From NCBI GenBank assembly GCA_024236175.1, contig JACKKY010000002.1:248001-312000 (forward strand): a DNA stretch of 64,000 nt, read 5' to 3'. Source of the DNA: Novosphingobium sp. (lineage in GTDB: Bacteria > Pseudomonadota > Alphaproteobacteria > Sphingomonadales > Sphingomonadaceae). The translations under genes and the position numbers were made by a program. Below are positions 37,958 to 47,801 of this stretch, one piece after another. The stretch's first letter is position 1; every line of letters starts with the position of its first letter. A model generated the notes under the pieces. It had not been told where the DNA came from. It saw nothing but the letters and a program-made list of their open reading frames with translations, and searched no databases.

Positions 37958-38527
37958 ATGCCGGCCGAGCAGGCGACAGGAGGACGGCGGCTCAACCACG
38001 TGGAATTCGCCTACCGGCCCGGCGAGGGCGATCTGGCGCAAGCCCTGTTCGAGGCGCTGGGCTGCAGCTGCGAGGTCATCGATACGCCGCCATACGGGAA
38101 GTACATCGTCGTCAGCCTCGACGGCTCTCCGCATGGCGAGAACGACATGTTCGCGTCCGAGGCGGAGCCCGAACAGATCGCGCTGGAGGATGCCCTTCTG
38201 CGCGAGATCGCGGCCGACGCCTCCGGCATCGGCAAGGCGGCCGACCGGTTCCGGCTGCTGCAGCGCGAGAAGGCATTCCGCGCTACCCATGTCGGCATAC
38301 GCATCCCCAGCGTGGCCGCGCTCGACGCGGTGATCGATCGGCTGGGAGCGCTGTCCGCGGGAAGGTTCGCCGGACGCCTCGAACTCGGCTACAGGATGGA
38401 ACGCAGCCTGGATGACGCGCGCGCCAGCGACACGCCGCTCAAGCAGATCTGGGTCTGGACGGACGTGATCAGCACCGGCCTGCTGGCGGTCGGTCAACAA
38501 TTCGAGCTTCAGGCATACGACGAATAG
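37958..38527 (+). CDS. glyoxalase/VOC-like protein (tentative)
   Basis: A 189-residue protein whose N-terminus (LNHVEFAYRPGEGDLAQAL) and central THVGIRIPSVAALDAVIDR segment resemble the two beta-alpha-beta modules of vicinal-oxygen-chelate proteins. The His at NHVEF and the one at THVGI would be metal ligands. The family call is by pattern only. It starts one base after the SnoaL-like stop, so it is in the same operon. Confidence 0.6.
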   Translation: MPAEQATGGRRLNHVEFAYRPGEGDLAQALFEALGCSCEVIDTPPYGKYIVVSLDGSPHGENDMFASEAEPEQIALEDALLREIAADASGIGKAADRFRLLQREKAFRATHVGIRIPSVAALDAVIDRLGALSAGRFAGRLELGYRMERSLDDARASDTPLKQIWVWTDVISTGLLAVGQQFELQAYDE

Positions 38528-38534
38528 GAAATCC

Positions 38535-39242
38535 ATGACGACGCAGCAATCTCGCCGGAACCCCAATATCGCCCTGCTGATCGACGCCGACAACGTCTCG
38601 GCCGGGAGCCTCGATGCCGCGCTCACCATTCTCGGCGACCTCGGGCAGGTGAACATCCGTCGCGCCTACGGCAACTGGAAGAAGCCTGCGCTCAAGGGCT
38701 GGGCATCGGTGATCCACAGCCACGCGATCGAGCCGCAGCAGCAGTTCGACCTCACCAAGGGCAAGAACGCCACCGACATGAAGATGACGATCGACGCGAT
38801 GGACCTGCTATACGGGGGGCGTGTCGACGGCTTCGGCATCATGTCGAGCGACAGCGACTTCATGCCGATCGCCATGCGCATCCGCCAGAACGGGCTGCCG
38901 GTCTATGGCTTCGGCACGAACCGGACGCCGGAAGCCTTTCGCCAAGCCTGCACCCGTTTTATCGACCTGACCGCGCTGCCCGAGGACGACGAGGAAAGCT
39001 CTTCGGAACAGAAAGCTGTCGATGCGGAGCTGGTGAAGCTCCTCGGGGAGGCATGGAAAGCCTCGAAGCGGGACGAGGAGGGGTTCGCCAGCCTCTCGGA
39101 ACTGGGACAGCGCGTTGCGAACCGATCCTCTTTCGATGCCCGCAGCTACGGATTCTCAAGGCTCTCGGAGCTGATCGAATCCCTGCCGAATTTCGCGACC
39201 GAAAAGCGCGGCGGGACGATGTTCGTGAAACGGCTGCGGTGA
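38535..39242 (+). CDS. NYN domain protein with C-terminal OST-HTH/LOTUS domain
   Basis: A 235-residue LabA/DUF88-type protein. The N-terminal NYN nuclease fold has acidic motifs IALLIDADNVS, KNATDMKMTIDAMDLLY and IMSSDSDFMPIAMRIR. The C-terminal part (EGFASLSELGQRVANRSSFDARSYGF) looks like a LOTUS RNA-binding helix-turn-helix. It probably acts on RNA. It follows the VOC-like gene by 7 bp. Confidence 0.88.
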   Translation: MTTQQSRRNPNIALLIDADNVSAGSLDAALTILGDLGQVNIRRAYGNWKKPALKGWASVIHSHAIEPQQQFDLTKGKNATDMKMTIDAMDLLYGGRVDGFGIMSSDSDFMPIAMRIRQNGLPVYGFGTNRTPEAFRQACTRFIDLTALPEDDEESSSEQKAVDAELVKLLGEAWKASKRDEEGFASLSELGQRVANRSSFDARSYGFSRLSELIESLPNFATEKRGGTMFVKRLR

Positions 39243-39275
39243 GGGCGGGCCTCGCCCGATGATCCCCAGACGCGG

Positions 39276-41273
39276 TCACGCGTCGATGAGGTCCGGGTCC
39301 AGTTCTCCCGCCCGGTTCTGGATGAACATGAAGCGATGCTCGGGATTCCGGCCCATCAGCCGGTCGACAAGGTCCTTCACCGCCGCGCGGCCTTCGTATT
39401 CGGGCGGCAGGGTAATACGGATCAGCGAGCGGGTGGCCGGGCTCATCGTCGTTTCGCGCAACTGCTGGGGGTTCATCTCACCCAGCCCCTTGAAGCGCGC
39501 CACTTCCACCTTCTTGCCCTTGAACGTGGTCATTTCCAGTTCGGCGCGATGCGCCTCGTCGCGAGCATAGGCGGTCTCCTTGCCCGCCGTCAGCCGGTAT
39601 AGCGGTGGCTGGGCGAGATAGAGGTGACCGCGCCGCACCACTTCTGGCATTTCCTGGAAGAAGAAGGTCATCAGCAGCGTGGCGATATGCGCGCCGTCGA
39701 CATCGGCGTCGGTCATGATGATTATGCGGTCGTAGCGCAGATTGTCGGGGTTGCAGTCCTTGCGGGTGCCGCAGCCCATTGCCAGGACGAGGTCGGCGAT
39801 TTCCTGGTTGGCGCGGATCTTGTCGGCGGTGGCACTGGCGACATTGAGGATCTTGCCCCGGATCGGAAGGATCGCCTGGGTCTTGCGGTCGCGAGCCTGC
39901 TTGGCGCTGCCGCCGGCGCTGTCGCCCTCGACGATGAACAGCTCGGTCTCGCCGTCCCCTTCGCCCGAGCAGTCGGTCAGCTTGCCGGGCAGGCGCAGCT
40001 TGCGCGCGTTGGTGGCGGTCTTGCGCTTGACCTCGCGCTCGGCCTTGCGGCGCAGGCGATCCTCCATGCGCTCCATGACATGGCCGAGCAGCGCCTTGCC
40101 GCGCTCCATGTTGTCGGCAAGGAAGTGGTCGAAATGGTCGCGCAGCGCGTTCTCGACGAGGCGCGCGGCCTCGGGTGAGGTCAGCCGGTCCTTGGTCTGG
40201 CTCTGGAACTGCGGGTCGCGCAGGAACAGCGACAGCATGATCTCGCTGCCGGTGACGATGTCTTCCGGCGTGATGTCCTTGGCTTTCTTCTGGCCGACCA
40301 GCTCGCCGAAGGCGCGGATGCCCTTGGTGAGCGCCGCGCGCAGACCCTGTTCGTGGGTTCCGCCGTCCGGAGTGGGGATGGTGTTGCAGTACCAGCTGTA
40401 GGCGCCGTCAGAATAGAGCGGCCAGGCGACCGCCCATTCGACGCGCCCCTGTTCCTCGCCCGGAAAGTCCTGGCTGCCGCTGAAGAACGCCGAAGTCACG
40501 CATTCGCGCTCCCCCACCTGCTCGGCAAGGTGATCGGCAAGGCCGCCGGGAAACTGGAACACGGCTTCCGCCGGCACGTCGTCGCTTGCCAGCGAAGCCG
40601 CGCATTTCCAGCGGATCTCCACGCCTGCGAACAGATAGGCCTTGGACCGCGCCAGCTTGAACAGGCGAGCCGGCTTGAACTTGGCATCCGCGCCGAAGAT
40701 TTCCGGGTCCGGCGTGAACGACACGCTGGTGCCGCGCCGGTTGGGGGTGCCACCCAGCTTCTGGAGCGGCCCCAGCGGCAGCCCCTTGGAAAATTCCTGG
40801 GCAAAGACTTCCTTGTTGCGCGCGACTTCCACGCGGGTGTGGCTGGACAGCGCGTTCACCACCGAAACGCCGACGCCGTGCAGGCCGCCGCTGGTGGCAT
40901 AGGCCTTGCCCGAGAACTTGCCGCCTGAATGCAGCGTCGTGAGGATGACCTCGAGCGCGGACTTGCCGGGAAACTTGGGATGCTCGTCGACCGGAATACC
41001 GCGACCGTTGTCAGTGATCGTCAGCCGGCCCGGCGTGCCCTCCGCTTCCTCCAGCGTCACTTCGATCCGCGTGGCATGTCCGGCGACGGCCTCGTCCATC
41101 GCATTGTCGATCACCTCGGCGGCCAGATGGTGCAGCGCGCGCTCATCGGTGCCGCCGATATACATGCCGGGGCGCCGCCGGACGGGCTCGAGCCCTTCCA
41201 GCACTTCGATCGCGGAGCCGTCATAGCTTTCGCCGCCGCTGTCCGGCAGCTTTTCGAACAGGTCTTCAGCCAT
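39276..41273 (-). CDS. parE: DNA topoisomerase IV subunit B
   Basis: ATPase subunit of the decatenating type II topoisomerase. The 665-residue protein has the GHKL ATPase motifs (VIDNAMDEAVAGH, ITDNGRGIPVDEHP, GGLHGVGVSVVNALS) and the TOPRIM region with EGDSAGGSAKQARDR and IMTDADVDGAHI. The sequence LPIRGKILNVASATADKI and length of about 660 fit ParE better than GyrB. parC is not in the window. Confidence 0.95.
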   Translation of the reverse strand: MAEDLFEKLPDSGGESYDGSAIEVLEGLEPVRRRPGMYIGGTDERALHHLAAEVIDNAMDEAVAGHATRIEVTLEEAEGTPGRLTITDNGRGIPVDEHPKFPGKSALEVILTTLHSGGKFSGKAYATSGGLHGVGVSVVNALSSHTRVEVARNKEVFAQEFSKGLPLGPLQKLGGTPNRRGTSVSFTPDPEIFGADAKFKPARLFKLARSKAYLFAGVEIRWKCAASLASDDVPAEAVFQFPGGLADHLAEQVGERECVTSAFFSGSQDFPGEEQGRVEWAVAWPLYSDGAYSWYCNTIPTPDGGTHEQGLRAALTKGIRAFGELVGQKKAKDITPEDIVTGSEIMLSLFLRDPQFQSQTKDRLTSPEAARLVENALRDHFDHFLADNMERGKALLGHVMERMEDRLRRKAEREVKRKTATNARKLRLPGKLTDCSGEGDGETELFIVEGDSAGGSAKQARDRKTQAILPIRGKILNVASATADKIRANQEIADLVLAMGCGTRKDCNPDNLRYDRIIIMTDADVDGAHIATLLMTFFFQEMPEVVRRGHLYLAQPPLYRLTAGKETAYARDEAHRAELEMTTFKGKKVEVARFKGLGEMNPQQLRETTMSPATRSLIRITLPPEYEGRAAVKDLVDRLMGRNPEHRFMFIQNRAGELDPDLIDA

Positions 41274-41330
41274 GCTCGAAGCTATACGACGCGCGTGAAT
41301 CCGGGCGCAAGCGGGCGCTTGCGCTTATCC

Positions 41331-42488
41331 TCAATCCTGGAAGGTGGCAGGCGCGGGGCTGACCACGGCGATGCCACCGGCACGAACCTCGCGAACTTCA
41401 AGCGAACGCTCGATCACGCCGTTCCTGCCGAAGCGGAACGGCCCATCGAGGCCGAGGAAGCCGCCCTTGTCCAGCATCCGGTCCGTCGGGAAGATCGTGC
41501 CGAGCCGCCAGTCGCGGGCCACCCGCAAAGTCAGCAGGACTGCGTCATAGCCGAGCGTCGCGATACGGTAGGGCTGGCCGCCGAAGCGCGACTTGTAGCT
41601 CTTGGCGAACTGGTTGAAGCGCGTATCGGCCACCGCCGCGAACCATGCGCCGCGCAATGCCGGCGTCGATCCGATCACGCTTTCCCCGCTCCACAACTCG
41701 GTGCCGAGAAGCTGCGTGGAATTGGGCTTGTCGGCGGGCTTGAGAACGGGTGCGGCGAGGCTCGCCATGCGTCCGCCGTCCGCGATCAGCACGGCCTCGT
41801 AGCCGCCCTTGGTGCGCAACCGCTGGGCAGCGCCCGCTACCGAGGCACTGCTGCGATCGTAGACTTCCATGGCGACGACCGAACCGCCACTGGTCCGCGC
41901 CGTAGACAGCAGCGCCGAGGACGCGCGCTGGCCATACTCGCCCCTCGGGATAAGCGCGCCGAAGCTCGTCACGCCGCGCGATCGAGCGTAGGCGATCGTG
42001 CGCGTTACCGACTGGCTCGGCAGGCTGCCGATGATGAAAACATCCTTCGTGGCCGCCGTTTCGTCGTTGGAGAAGGAAATGACCGGCACCTTGGCCGGCC
42101 GTGCCTTGACCGCGACCTCGGGGATGTTGTCCGAAAGGAGGGGCCCGAGGATCAGCTTGTTGCCGTCAGAGATCGCTTTTTCCGCAGCCTGCGACGCACT
42201 TGCCGAAGTATCGTAGGTGGTGACCCGCAGGTTCTGCGCGTTGGTGTCGAGCAGGGCCATGGTCGCAGCGTTCGCGATCGACTGGCCGACCGCTGCATTG
42301 CTGCCGGAAAGCGGCACTAGCAGCGCCACGCGGTGACGGCCCGTATCGGTAGGAAGCACGTCTGCGCTTGGACCGGTAGTGGGCGGCGGCGCTTCGGGCG
42401 GGCCTTTCGGAATCATCTTACAGCCCGCCAGCAGAGCCAGCGCCATCATCGTGACCAGCTTGCGCCGATCGATTGCACGTCCGAACAT
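41331..42488 (-). CDS. LppC-like penicillin-binding protein activator lipoprotein
   Basis: A periplasmic lipoprotein of 385 residues with a type I periplasmic-binding-protein fold. The signal peptide ends in lipobox LLAGC (lipid Cys at residue 23). It is followed by a Pro-rich linker and the Leu/Ile/Val-binding-like core (RVALLVPLSGSNAAVGQSI). LppC/LpoA relatives stimulate bifunctional peptidoglycan synthases. ATG 42488 is preferred (GGAG 9 bp upstream); ATGs at 42518 and 42530 are alternatives that would overlap the rsmI start region. Confidence 0.85.
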   Translation of the reverse strand: MFGRAIDRRKLVTMMALALLAGCKMIPKGPPEAPPPTTGPSADVLPTDTGRHRVALLVPLSGSNAAVGQSIANAATMALLDTNAQNLRVTTYDTSASASQAAEKAISDGNKLILGPLLSDNIPEVAVKARPAKVPVISFSNDETAATKDVFIIGSLPSQSVTRTIAYARSRGVTSFGALIPRGEYGQRASSALLSTARTSGGSVVAMEVYDRSSASVAGAAQRLRTKGGYEAVLIADGGRMASLAAPVLKPADKPNSTQLLGTELWSGESVIGSTPALRGAWFAAVADTRFNQFAKSYKSRFGGQPYRIATLGYDAVLLTLRVARDWRLGTIFPTDRMLDKGGFLGLDGPFRFGRNGVIERSLEVREVRAGGIAVVSPAPATFQD

Positions 42489-42528
42489 CACTTGCCGCTC
42501 CGCATGTTGCTGGTCCATGGTTTCCCGC

Positions 42529-43356
42529 ATGGAACAAGAGCTTTCGCCGGGCCTCTATATAGTCGCGACACCGATTGGCAATCTCGGCGATATCACCCTG
42601 CGCGCGATAGAGGTGTTGCGTGGCGTGGCTGCGGTGGCTTGCGAGGATACGCGCGTGACCGGCAAGCTGCTCAACCACCTGGGCCTCAAGAAGCGCATGA
42701 TCCGCTATGACGACCATGCCGGCGAGGCCGACCGCGAGAAGCTGCTGGCGCTGATGGCGGACGAGCCGGTCGCTCTGGTCAGCGACGCCGGCACGCCGTT
42801 GATTTCCGATCCCGGATTCCGACTGGTTCGCGCAGCCCGGGAGGCCGGAATCCCTGTCACCAGCCTTCCCGGAGCGAGTGCCGCCATCGTTGCGCTCACA
42901 CTGTCGGGCCTGCCGAACGACCGTTTCCTGTTCGCGGGATTCCTGCCCGCAAAGGACAAGGCGCGCCGCGACGTTCTGGCCGAACTCGGCGATGTTCCGG
43001 CAACGCTGGTGTTTTACGAAACAGCACCGCGGCTGTGCGATGCGCTGGAGGCGATCGGCGAAACGCTGCCGGGCCGCGAGGTTGCGGTTTCCCGCGAACT
43101 GACCAAGAAATTCGAGGAATGCCGGACGGGTTCCGCCGACGAGCTTGCCGCCCATTTTGCCGAACGCCCGGCGAAGGGCGAAATCGTGCTGATGATTGGA
43201 CCGCCGGTGGCCTCGCAGCCGTCCGAAGCCGACGCCGATGCGCTTCTGCGGGCCGAACTGGCGAGGGCGAAACCGTCGCAAGCGGCCGCCAGGGTGGCGA
43301 AGCTGACCGGGCTCGACCGCAAGGCGCTGTATGCCCGGGCGCTGGAGCTCAGGTGA
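42529..43356 (+). CDS. rsmI: 16S rRNA (cytidine1402-2'-O)-methyltransferase
   Basis: Tetrapyrrole-methylase-fold enzyme, 275 residues. Signatures are LYIVATPIGNLGDITLRAIE, CEDTRVTGKLLNH and VALVSDAGTPLISDPG. It overlaps yraN by 4 bp (GTGA) and diverges from the LppC-like gene, the conserved arrangement lppC / rsmI-yraN. Confidence 0.97.
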   Translation: MEQELSPGLYIVATPIGNLGDITLRAIEVLRGVAAVACEDTRVTGKLLNHLGLKKRMIRYDDHAGEADREKLLALMADEPVALVSDAGTPLISDPGFRLVRAAREAGIPVTSLPGASAAIVALTLSGLPNDRFLFAGFLPAKDKARRDVLAELGDVPATLVFYETAPRLCDALEAIGETLPGREVAVSRELTKKFEECRTGSADELAAHFAERPAKGEIVLMIGPPVASQPSEADADALLRAELARAKPSQAAARVAKLTGLDRKALYARALELR

Positions 43357-43709
43357 AAGCGGCGCGTGCCCGGGCCGAACGGCGCGGCAGGCGCGGGGAA
43401 GGAGTAGCCGCCTGGTATCTCCGGCTCAAGGGCTGGCGCATTCTCGCCCGACGGGTGAAGACTCCGCGCGGTGAAGTGGACCTCGTCGCCCGACGCGGTC
43501 GCATGGTCGCTTTCGTCGAGGTGAAGTGGCGGGGCTCGGCAAAAGAGCTCGATCACGCCATCGACGAATACCGGTTGCGCCGGGTCGCCGCGGCGGCGCA
43601 AGCCATCGCTTCGCGCTTCGTCCGGCCCGGCGATCTTCAGCGCGTCGACGTACTGCTGCTTGCGCCGGGAAGCTTCCCGCGCCACATCGTCAACGCCTGG
43701 ATGCCCTGA
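43353..43709 (+). CDS. YraN family (UPF0102) endonuclease-like protein
   Basis: A 118-residue restriction-endonuclease-like-fold protein. It has G-GEGVAAWYLRLKGWRILARR, then GEVDLVARRGRMVAFVEVK, matching the E..D..ExK nuclease core. Biochemical role unproven. The GTG start is nested in the rsmI stop region (4-bp overlap). It is followed 18 bp later by gshB. Confidence 0.93.
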   Translation: MKAARARAERRGRRGEGVAAWYLRLKGWRILARRVKTPRGEVDLVARRGRMVAFVEVKWRGSAKELDHAIDEYRLRRVAAAAQAIASRFVRPGDLQRVDVLLLAPGSFPRHIVNAWMP

Positions 43710-43727
43710 ACGGAGCCGAGATTACCC

Positions 43728-44687
43728 ATGAGCCTGCGCGTAGCCGTCCAGATGGACCCGCTGGAAAGCATCAATATCGCCGGCGATTCGTCCTTCCACA
43801 TCATGCTGGCGGCGCAACAGCGCGGGCACCGGCTCTGGCATTACGACGTCAAGACGCTGGCGCTGGACGAAGGCAGGCTCACAGCCTGGGCGGCACCCGT
43901 GAAAGTGCAGCCGGTTGCCGGCGATCACTTCGACATTGAGGAACATCGCAAGATAGACCTCGGCGAGGAGATCGACGTCGTCCTGATGCGCCAGGATCCG
44001 CCATTCGATCTCGGCTATATCACCGGCACCCACCTGCTCGAGAGGCTGGCGGGGCGAACGCTGGTGGTCAACGACCCGGTTTCGGTGCGCAACGCACCGG
44101 AGAAGGTCATGGTGCTCGATTACGCCCGCTTCATGCCGCCGACGCTGGTTGCCCGCCGGATCGAGGACGTGCGCGAGTTCCACACCCGCCATCCGGGCGA
44201 CCTGGTGGTCAAGCCCCTGCATGGCAACGGCGGCAAGGCGGTGTTCCGCATTCCGGCGGACGGAAGCAATCTTGGTGCGCTAGTCGAGATGTTCCAGAAT
44301 GCATGGGTCGAACCGTTCATGGTCCAGCCTTTCCTCCCGGACGTCGCGCAGGGAGACAAGCGCATCGTGCTGGTCGACGGCGAATTCGCCGGCGCCATCA
44401 ACCGCAAGCCGGGCGAGGGCGAGTTCCGGTCCAACCTTGCCGTCGGCGGATATGCCGAAGCGGCGACGCTCAGCGAGCGCGAAGAGGAAATCTGCGCGGC
44501 GATGGGGCCGGAACTGAAAAGGCTGGGACTGGTTTTCGTCGGGATCGACGTCATCGGCGGCAAGTGGCTGACCGAAATCAACGTTACATCGCCGACCGGC
44601 ATTGTCGCCATAGACAAGTTCAACGGCAGCGACACCGGCGGTATGATCTGGGATGCGATCGAAGCCCGTCACGCGGCGATGGACTGA
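43728..44687 (+). CDS. gshB: glutathione synthetase
   Basis: ATP-grasp ligase joining gamma-glutamylcysteine and glycine. It is 319 residues, normal length, with N-terminal VAVQMDPLESINIAGDSSF, MRQDPPFDLGYITGTHLLE, the ATP-binding VVKPLHGNGGKAVFRI loop and the terminal EINVTSPTGI. It is the third gene of the rsmI-yraN-gshB operon. Confidence 0.98.
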   Translation: MSLRVAVQMDPLESINIAGDSSFHIMLAAQQRGHRLWHYDVKTLALDEGRLTAWAAPVKVQPVAGDHFDIEEHRKIDLGEEIDVVLMRQDPPFDLGYITGTHLLERLAGRTLVVNDPVSVRNAPEKVMVLDYARFMPPTLVARRIEDVREFHTRHPGDLVVKPLHGNGGKAVFRIPADGSNLGALVEMFQNAWVEPFMVQPFLPDVAQGDKRIVLVDGEFAGAINRKPGEGEFRSNLAVGGYAEAATLSEREEEICAAMGPELKRLGLVFVGIDVIGGKWLTEINVTSPTGIVAIDKFNGSDTGGMIWDAIEARHAAMD

Positions 44688-44794
44688 TCGCGAGGCGAGC
44701 GAGCCACTGCCACAGCGACAGGTTTGCCGCACTGCAGCGGAATATTAACCAGCTATCTCTATTTCATCCGTGAAATTCCGGGGACAAGACTACC

Positions 44795-46894
44795 GTGGCA
44801 ACCAGGTCGCACCAATCTCTGCTGTCCGCACTGGAGGGCAACGATCTCAGTGAATCGCTTCGTTCGGCGCTCGAGGCAGCCGATCTGGCAGAGCGGCGCC
44901 TGCGCGAGGCGATCGACGCACTGCCGGAAGGCATCGTCTTTCTCGACGCCGATGGCCGCTACGTCCTGTGGAACGAGAAATACGCGGAAATCTACGCGAA
45001 ATCGGCGGATCTGCTGGAGCCAGGCGCACGGCTCGCGGACACGCTGAAGATCGGAATCGAGAGAGGCGACTATCCCGAAGCCGAGGGCCGGGAAGAAGAG
45101 TGGCTCGCACACCGGCTTTCCTTGCTGGAAAACCCGGGCACCCGGCATGAACAGCGGCTTTCGAACGGCCGCTGCATCATGATCGAGGAACGCAAGACCC
45201 AGGACGGCGGAACGATCGGCCTGCGCGTCGACATCACCGAGCTGAAGGAACGCGAGGAATCCTTCCGCCTGCTGTTCGAAGGCAACCCCGTCCCGCTGCT
45301 GGTCTATGATCCGGTGACGGAGACGGTTCGCGGCGCCAACGAGGCGGGTGCGGATCACTTCGGCTACGAAAAACAGGATATCGAAGGCCTTCACGCGAGC
45401 GAACTTTTTGCCGAGGGCGAGTGGGAAGATGCGCGGCGGGCCCTGTCAGCCGCATCGTCCGAGAAGGACCGCTTCTGGCACCAGCGGACCCGCGACGGGT
45501 CGAAACTGGAATCGGTCCTGTTCACCCGGCAGTCCATGATCGGCGGGGAAATCGCCACGATCGTCTCGATTTTCGACGTCACCGAACGCCGGAAGGTCGA
45601 AGCCCGGATGGCCCATATGGCGCGCCATGACGAACTGACGGGCCTGGCCAACCGGGCCCATTGCCGGGAATGGCTTCAGGACCTGCTAGTCGCAAGCGAC
45701 AAGAAGGAGAACATCACTTTCGCGCTTGTCGACCTGGATCACTTCAAGGCGATCAACGACACCTACGGCCACCTTGTCGGCGACGCCCTGCTTGCCGACG
45801 CGGCACGGCGAATGATCAATTCGATCCCCGCCCGCGCGATCCTGTGCCGGATCGGCGGCGACGAATTCGCCATCATTTTCCGCAAGGCGAGCGCCGAACA
45901 GGTCGAGTTGGTGTCCAAGTCGATCATTTCCACGCTATCCCGGCCCTTCATGGTCGGCCCCCATTCGCTGCACATCGGCGCAACGATCGGTATCGCCACC
46001 TCGGCTCGCGACAGTTCCGACCCCGAAACGCTGATGCGCTACGCAGATCTCGCGCTGTATGCGGCCAAGGCCGAGAAACGCGGTTCGTTCCGCTATTTCG
46101 ACATGGAGATGGACGCGGCTGCACAGGAACGTTCGAAACTGGAGAACGACTTTCGCGAAGCGGTCCACAGCGGCCAGCTCGAAGTCCATTACCAGCCGCT
46201 CATCAACCTCGAGACCGAACAGGTCGAAGGTTACGAGGCGCTGCTGCGCTGGACCCACCCAGAGCTGGGTGCGGTCTCGCCGGAAACCTTCATTCCGCTC
46301 GCGGAGGAAATGGGGCTGATCGATCTGGTCGGCCAGTATGTGCTCCGGACCGCGTGCGAGGAGGCGGTCGAATGGCCGGCGGACGTCACGCTTTCGGTCA
46401 ATGTGTCTCCGCTGCAGTTCCGCAGCGGCAACCTGCTGAACATCGTCATGCAGGCGCTCGCTTCCTCCGGGCTGCCGCCTGAAAGGCTGGAGCTTGAAAT
46501 CACCGAGGCCGTATTGATCGACAAGGGCCAGCAGACCTCCAGCGTGATCCGGGCCCTGCGCTCGATGGGCGTCGGCCTGTCGATGGACGATTTCGGCACC
46601 GGCTACAGCTCGCTGAGCTACCTGCTGAGCTACCCCTTCACCAAGATCAAGATCGACAAGTCCTTCATCCTGAACCTGGAGGAAGAGGGCAATTCGCGCG
46701 AGATAATCCGCGCGATCATCGGACTCGGCCAGAGCCTCGGCATGATCGTCACCGCGGAAGGCGTCGAGCACGACAGTGCCAGGGACTATCTGCGCAGCGA
46801 AGGGTGCGCGCAGGGGCAGGGGTTCCTTTTCGGAAAGGCCCTTCCCGGAAACCAGCTCTTCGAGGACGAATCCCGGCGCAAGGCGGCCGGTTGA
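44795..46894 (+). CDS. PAS-PAS-GGDEF-EAL cyclic-di-GMP signalling protein
   Basis: A 699-residue cytosolic protein with no membrane span. Two PAS-like modules occupy about residues 35-150 and 155-265, a diguanylate cyclase domain about 270-435 with intact GGDEF (354-358), and a phosphodiesterase domain about 450-695 with EAL (481-483), NVSP, EITEAV, DDFGTGYSS and AEGVE. All EAL catalytic motifs look present, so both activities are possible. No RxxD inhibitory site precedes GGDEF. The start is GTG. It is convergent with xerC. Confidence 0.95.
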   Translation: MATRSHQSLLSALEGNDLSESLRSALEAADLAERRLREAIDALPEGIVFLDADGRYVLWNEKYAEIYAKSADLLEPGARLADTLKIGIERGDYPEAEGREEEWLAHRLSLLENPGTRHEQRLSNGRCIMIEERKTQDGGTIGLRVDITELKEREESFRLLFEGNPVPLLVYDPVTETVRGANEAGADHFGYEKQDIEGLHASELFAEGEWEDARRALSAASSEKDRFWHQRTRDGSKLESVLFTRQSMIGGEIATIVSIFDVTERRKVEARMAHMARHDELTGLANRAHCREWLQDLLVASDKKENITFALVDLDHFKAINDTYGHLVGDALLADAARRMINSIPARAILCRIGGDEFAIIFRKASAEQVELVSKSIISTLSRPFMVGPHSLHIGATIGIATSARDSSDPETLMRYADLALYAAKAEKRGSFRYFDMEMDAAAQERSKLENDFREAVHSGQLEVHYQPLINLETEQVEGYEALLRWTHPELGAVSPETFIPLAEEMGLIDLVGQYVLRTACEEAVEWPADVTLSVNVSPLQFRSGNLLNIVMQALASSGLPPERLELEITEAVLIDKGQQTSSVIRALRSMGVGLSMDDFGTGYSSLSYLLSYPFTKIKIDKSFILNLEEEGNSREIIRAIIGLGQSLGMIVTAEGVEHDSARDYLRSEGCAQGQGFLFGKALPGNQLFEDESRRKAAG

Positions 46895-46904
46895 CTCCCA
46901 CCGC

Positions 46905-47801
46905 CTAGTCCCTCTCGCGCGGATGCGCGTTGCGGTAGACATCGAGCAGAGTGGCAGCGTCGACCCTGGTGTAGATCTGGGTCGAGCCGAGGCTGGCATG
47001 CCCCAGCAGTTCCTGGAGGCTGCGAAGATCCGCGCCCGCGCCAAGCAGATGCGTCGCAAAGCTGTGGCGCAGCGCGTGAGGCGTGGCGCTGGGTGGCAAG
47101 CCGAGCGCTACGCGCGCCTTGGCCGTCGCCTTCTGCACCATTCCCTGAGACAGGGGGCCGCCCTTTGCACCGCGAAACAGCGGCTTGTCGCGTTCCATCG
47201 GCCAGGGACATTTCGCGACGTAATCGGTAACCGCATCGCGCAGGATCGGCAGTAGCGGAACGACCCGCTGCTTGTTGCCTTTCCCGGTCACGGTCAACGT
47301 CTCGCACAGCGGCAGTACCGCGCCGGTCAGCGACAGCGCCTCGGCAATCCGCATTCCCGCCCCGTAGAGCATCAGCAGCACGGCGCGGTCGCGCGCGCCT
47401 ATCCACTCCTCCTGCGCATCTTCGGCGACGGTTGCCGCCAGGTTGACCGCATCATCGGGCGTGACCGGTCGGGGAATTCCCTTTTTCACGCGCGGCCCGC
47501 GCATGCGGGGCGGTGTCACATCGCTCATTCCTGCCTGTTCGCGAGCGAAGGAAAGGAACGCCTTGAGAGCGGAAAGTTCGCGCGCAGCCGAAACGTTGGA
47601 AATGCCGTCCGCGCGTCGCCGGGCAAGCTGACGGCGCAAGTCCGCAGCATCCAGACGGGCGAGGGCGCTCCAGTCAGTGTCGCCGATCTCGTCGAGCAGG
47701 CGTGCGGCCGTAGCCACATAGGCCCGCACTGTATGCGGGCTGCGCCGGCGGTTCAGCGCGAGATGCGCGTTCCAGACTTCGAGGAGGTCGGCGCGGGTCA
47801 T
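46905..47801 (-). CDS. xerC: tyrosine recombinase XerC
   Basis: Site-specific recombinase resolving chromosome dimers at dif with XerD. The 298-residue protein has the N-terminal SAM-like DNA-binding domain and the catalytic Arg (GAGMRIAEALSL), HALRHSFATHLL and Tyr in STQIYTRVD. It overlaps hemW by 4 bp. It reads as a housekeeping XerC, not a phage integrase, because it lies in an operon with hemW, rdgB and rph. Confidence 0.93.
   Translation of the reverse strand: MTRADLLEVWNAHLALNRRRSPHTVRAYVATAARLLDEIGDTDWSALARLDAADLRRQLARRRADGISNVSAARELSALKAFLSFAREQAGMSDVTPPRMRGPRVKKGIPRPVTPDDAVNLAATVAEDAQEEWIGARDRAVLLMLYGAGMRIAEALSLTGAVLPLCETLTVTGKGNKQRVVPLLPILRDAVTDYVAKCPWPMERDKPLFRGAKGGPLSQGMVQKATAKARVALGLPPSATPHALRHSFATHLLGAGADLRSLQELLGHASLGSTQIYTRVDAATLLDVYRNAHPRERD

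Noticed and set aside
46905..47801. Tyrosine recombinase as evidence of a mobile element
   Set aside because: It is in an operon with hemW, rdgB and rph, with no attachment repeats or cargo; consistent with chromosomal XerC.
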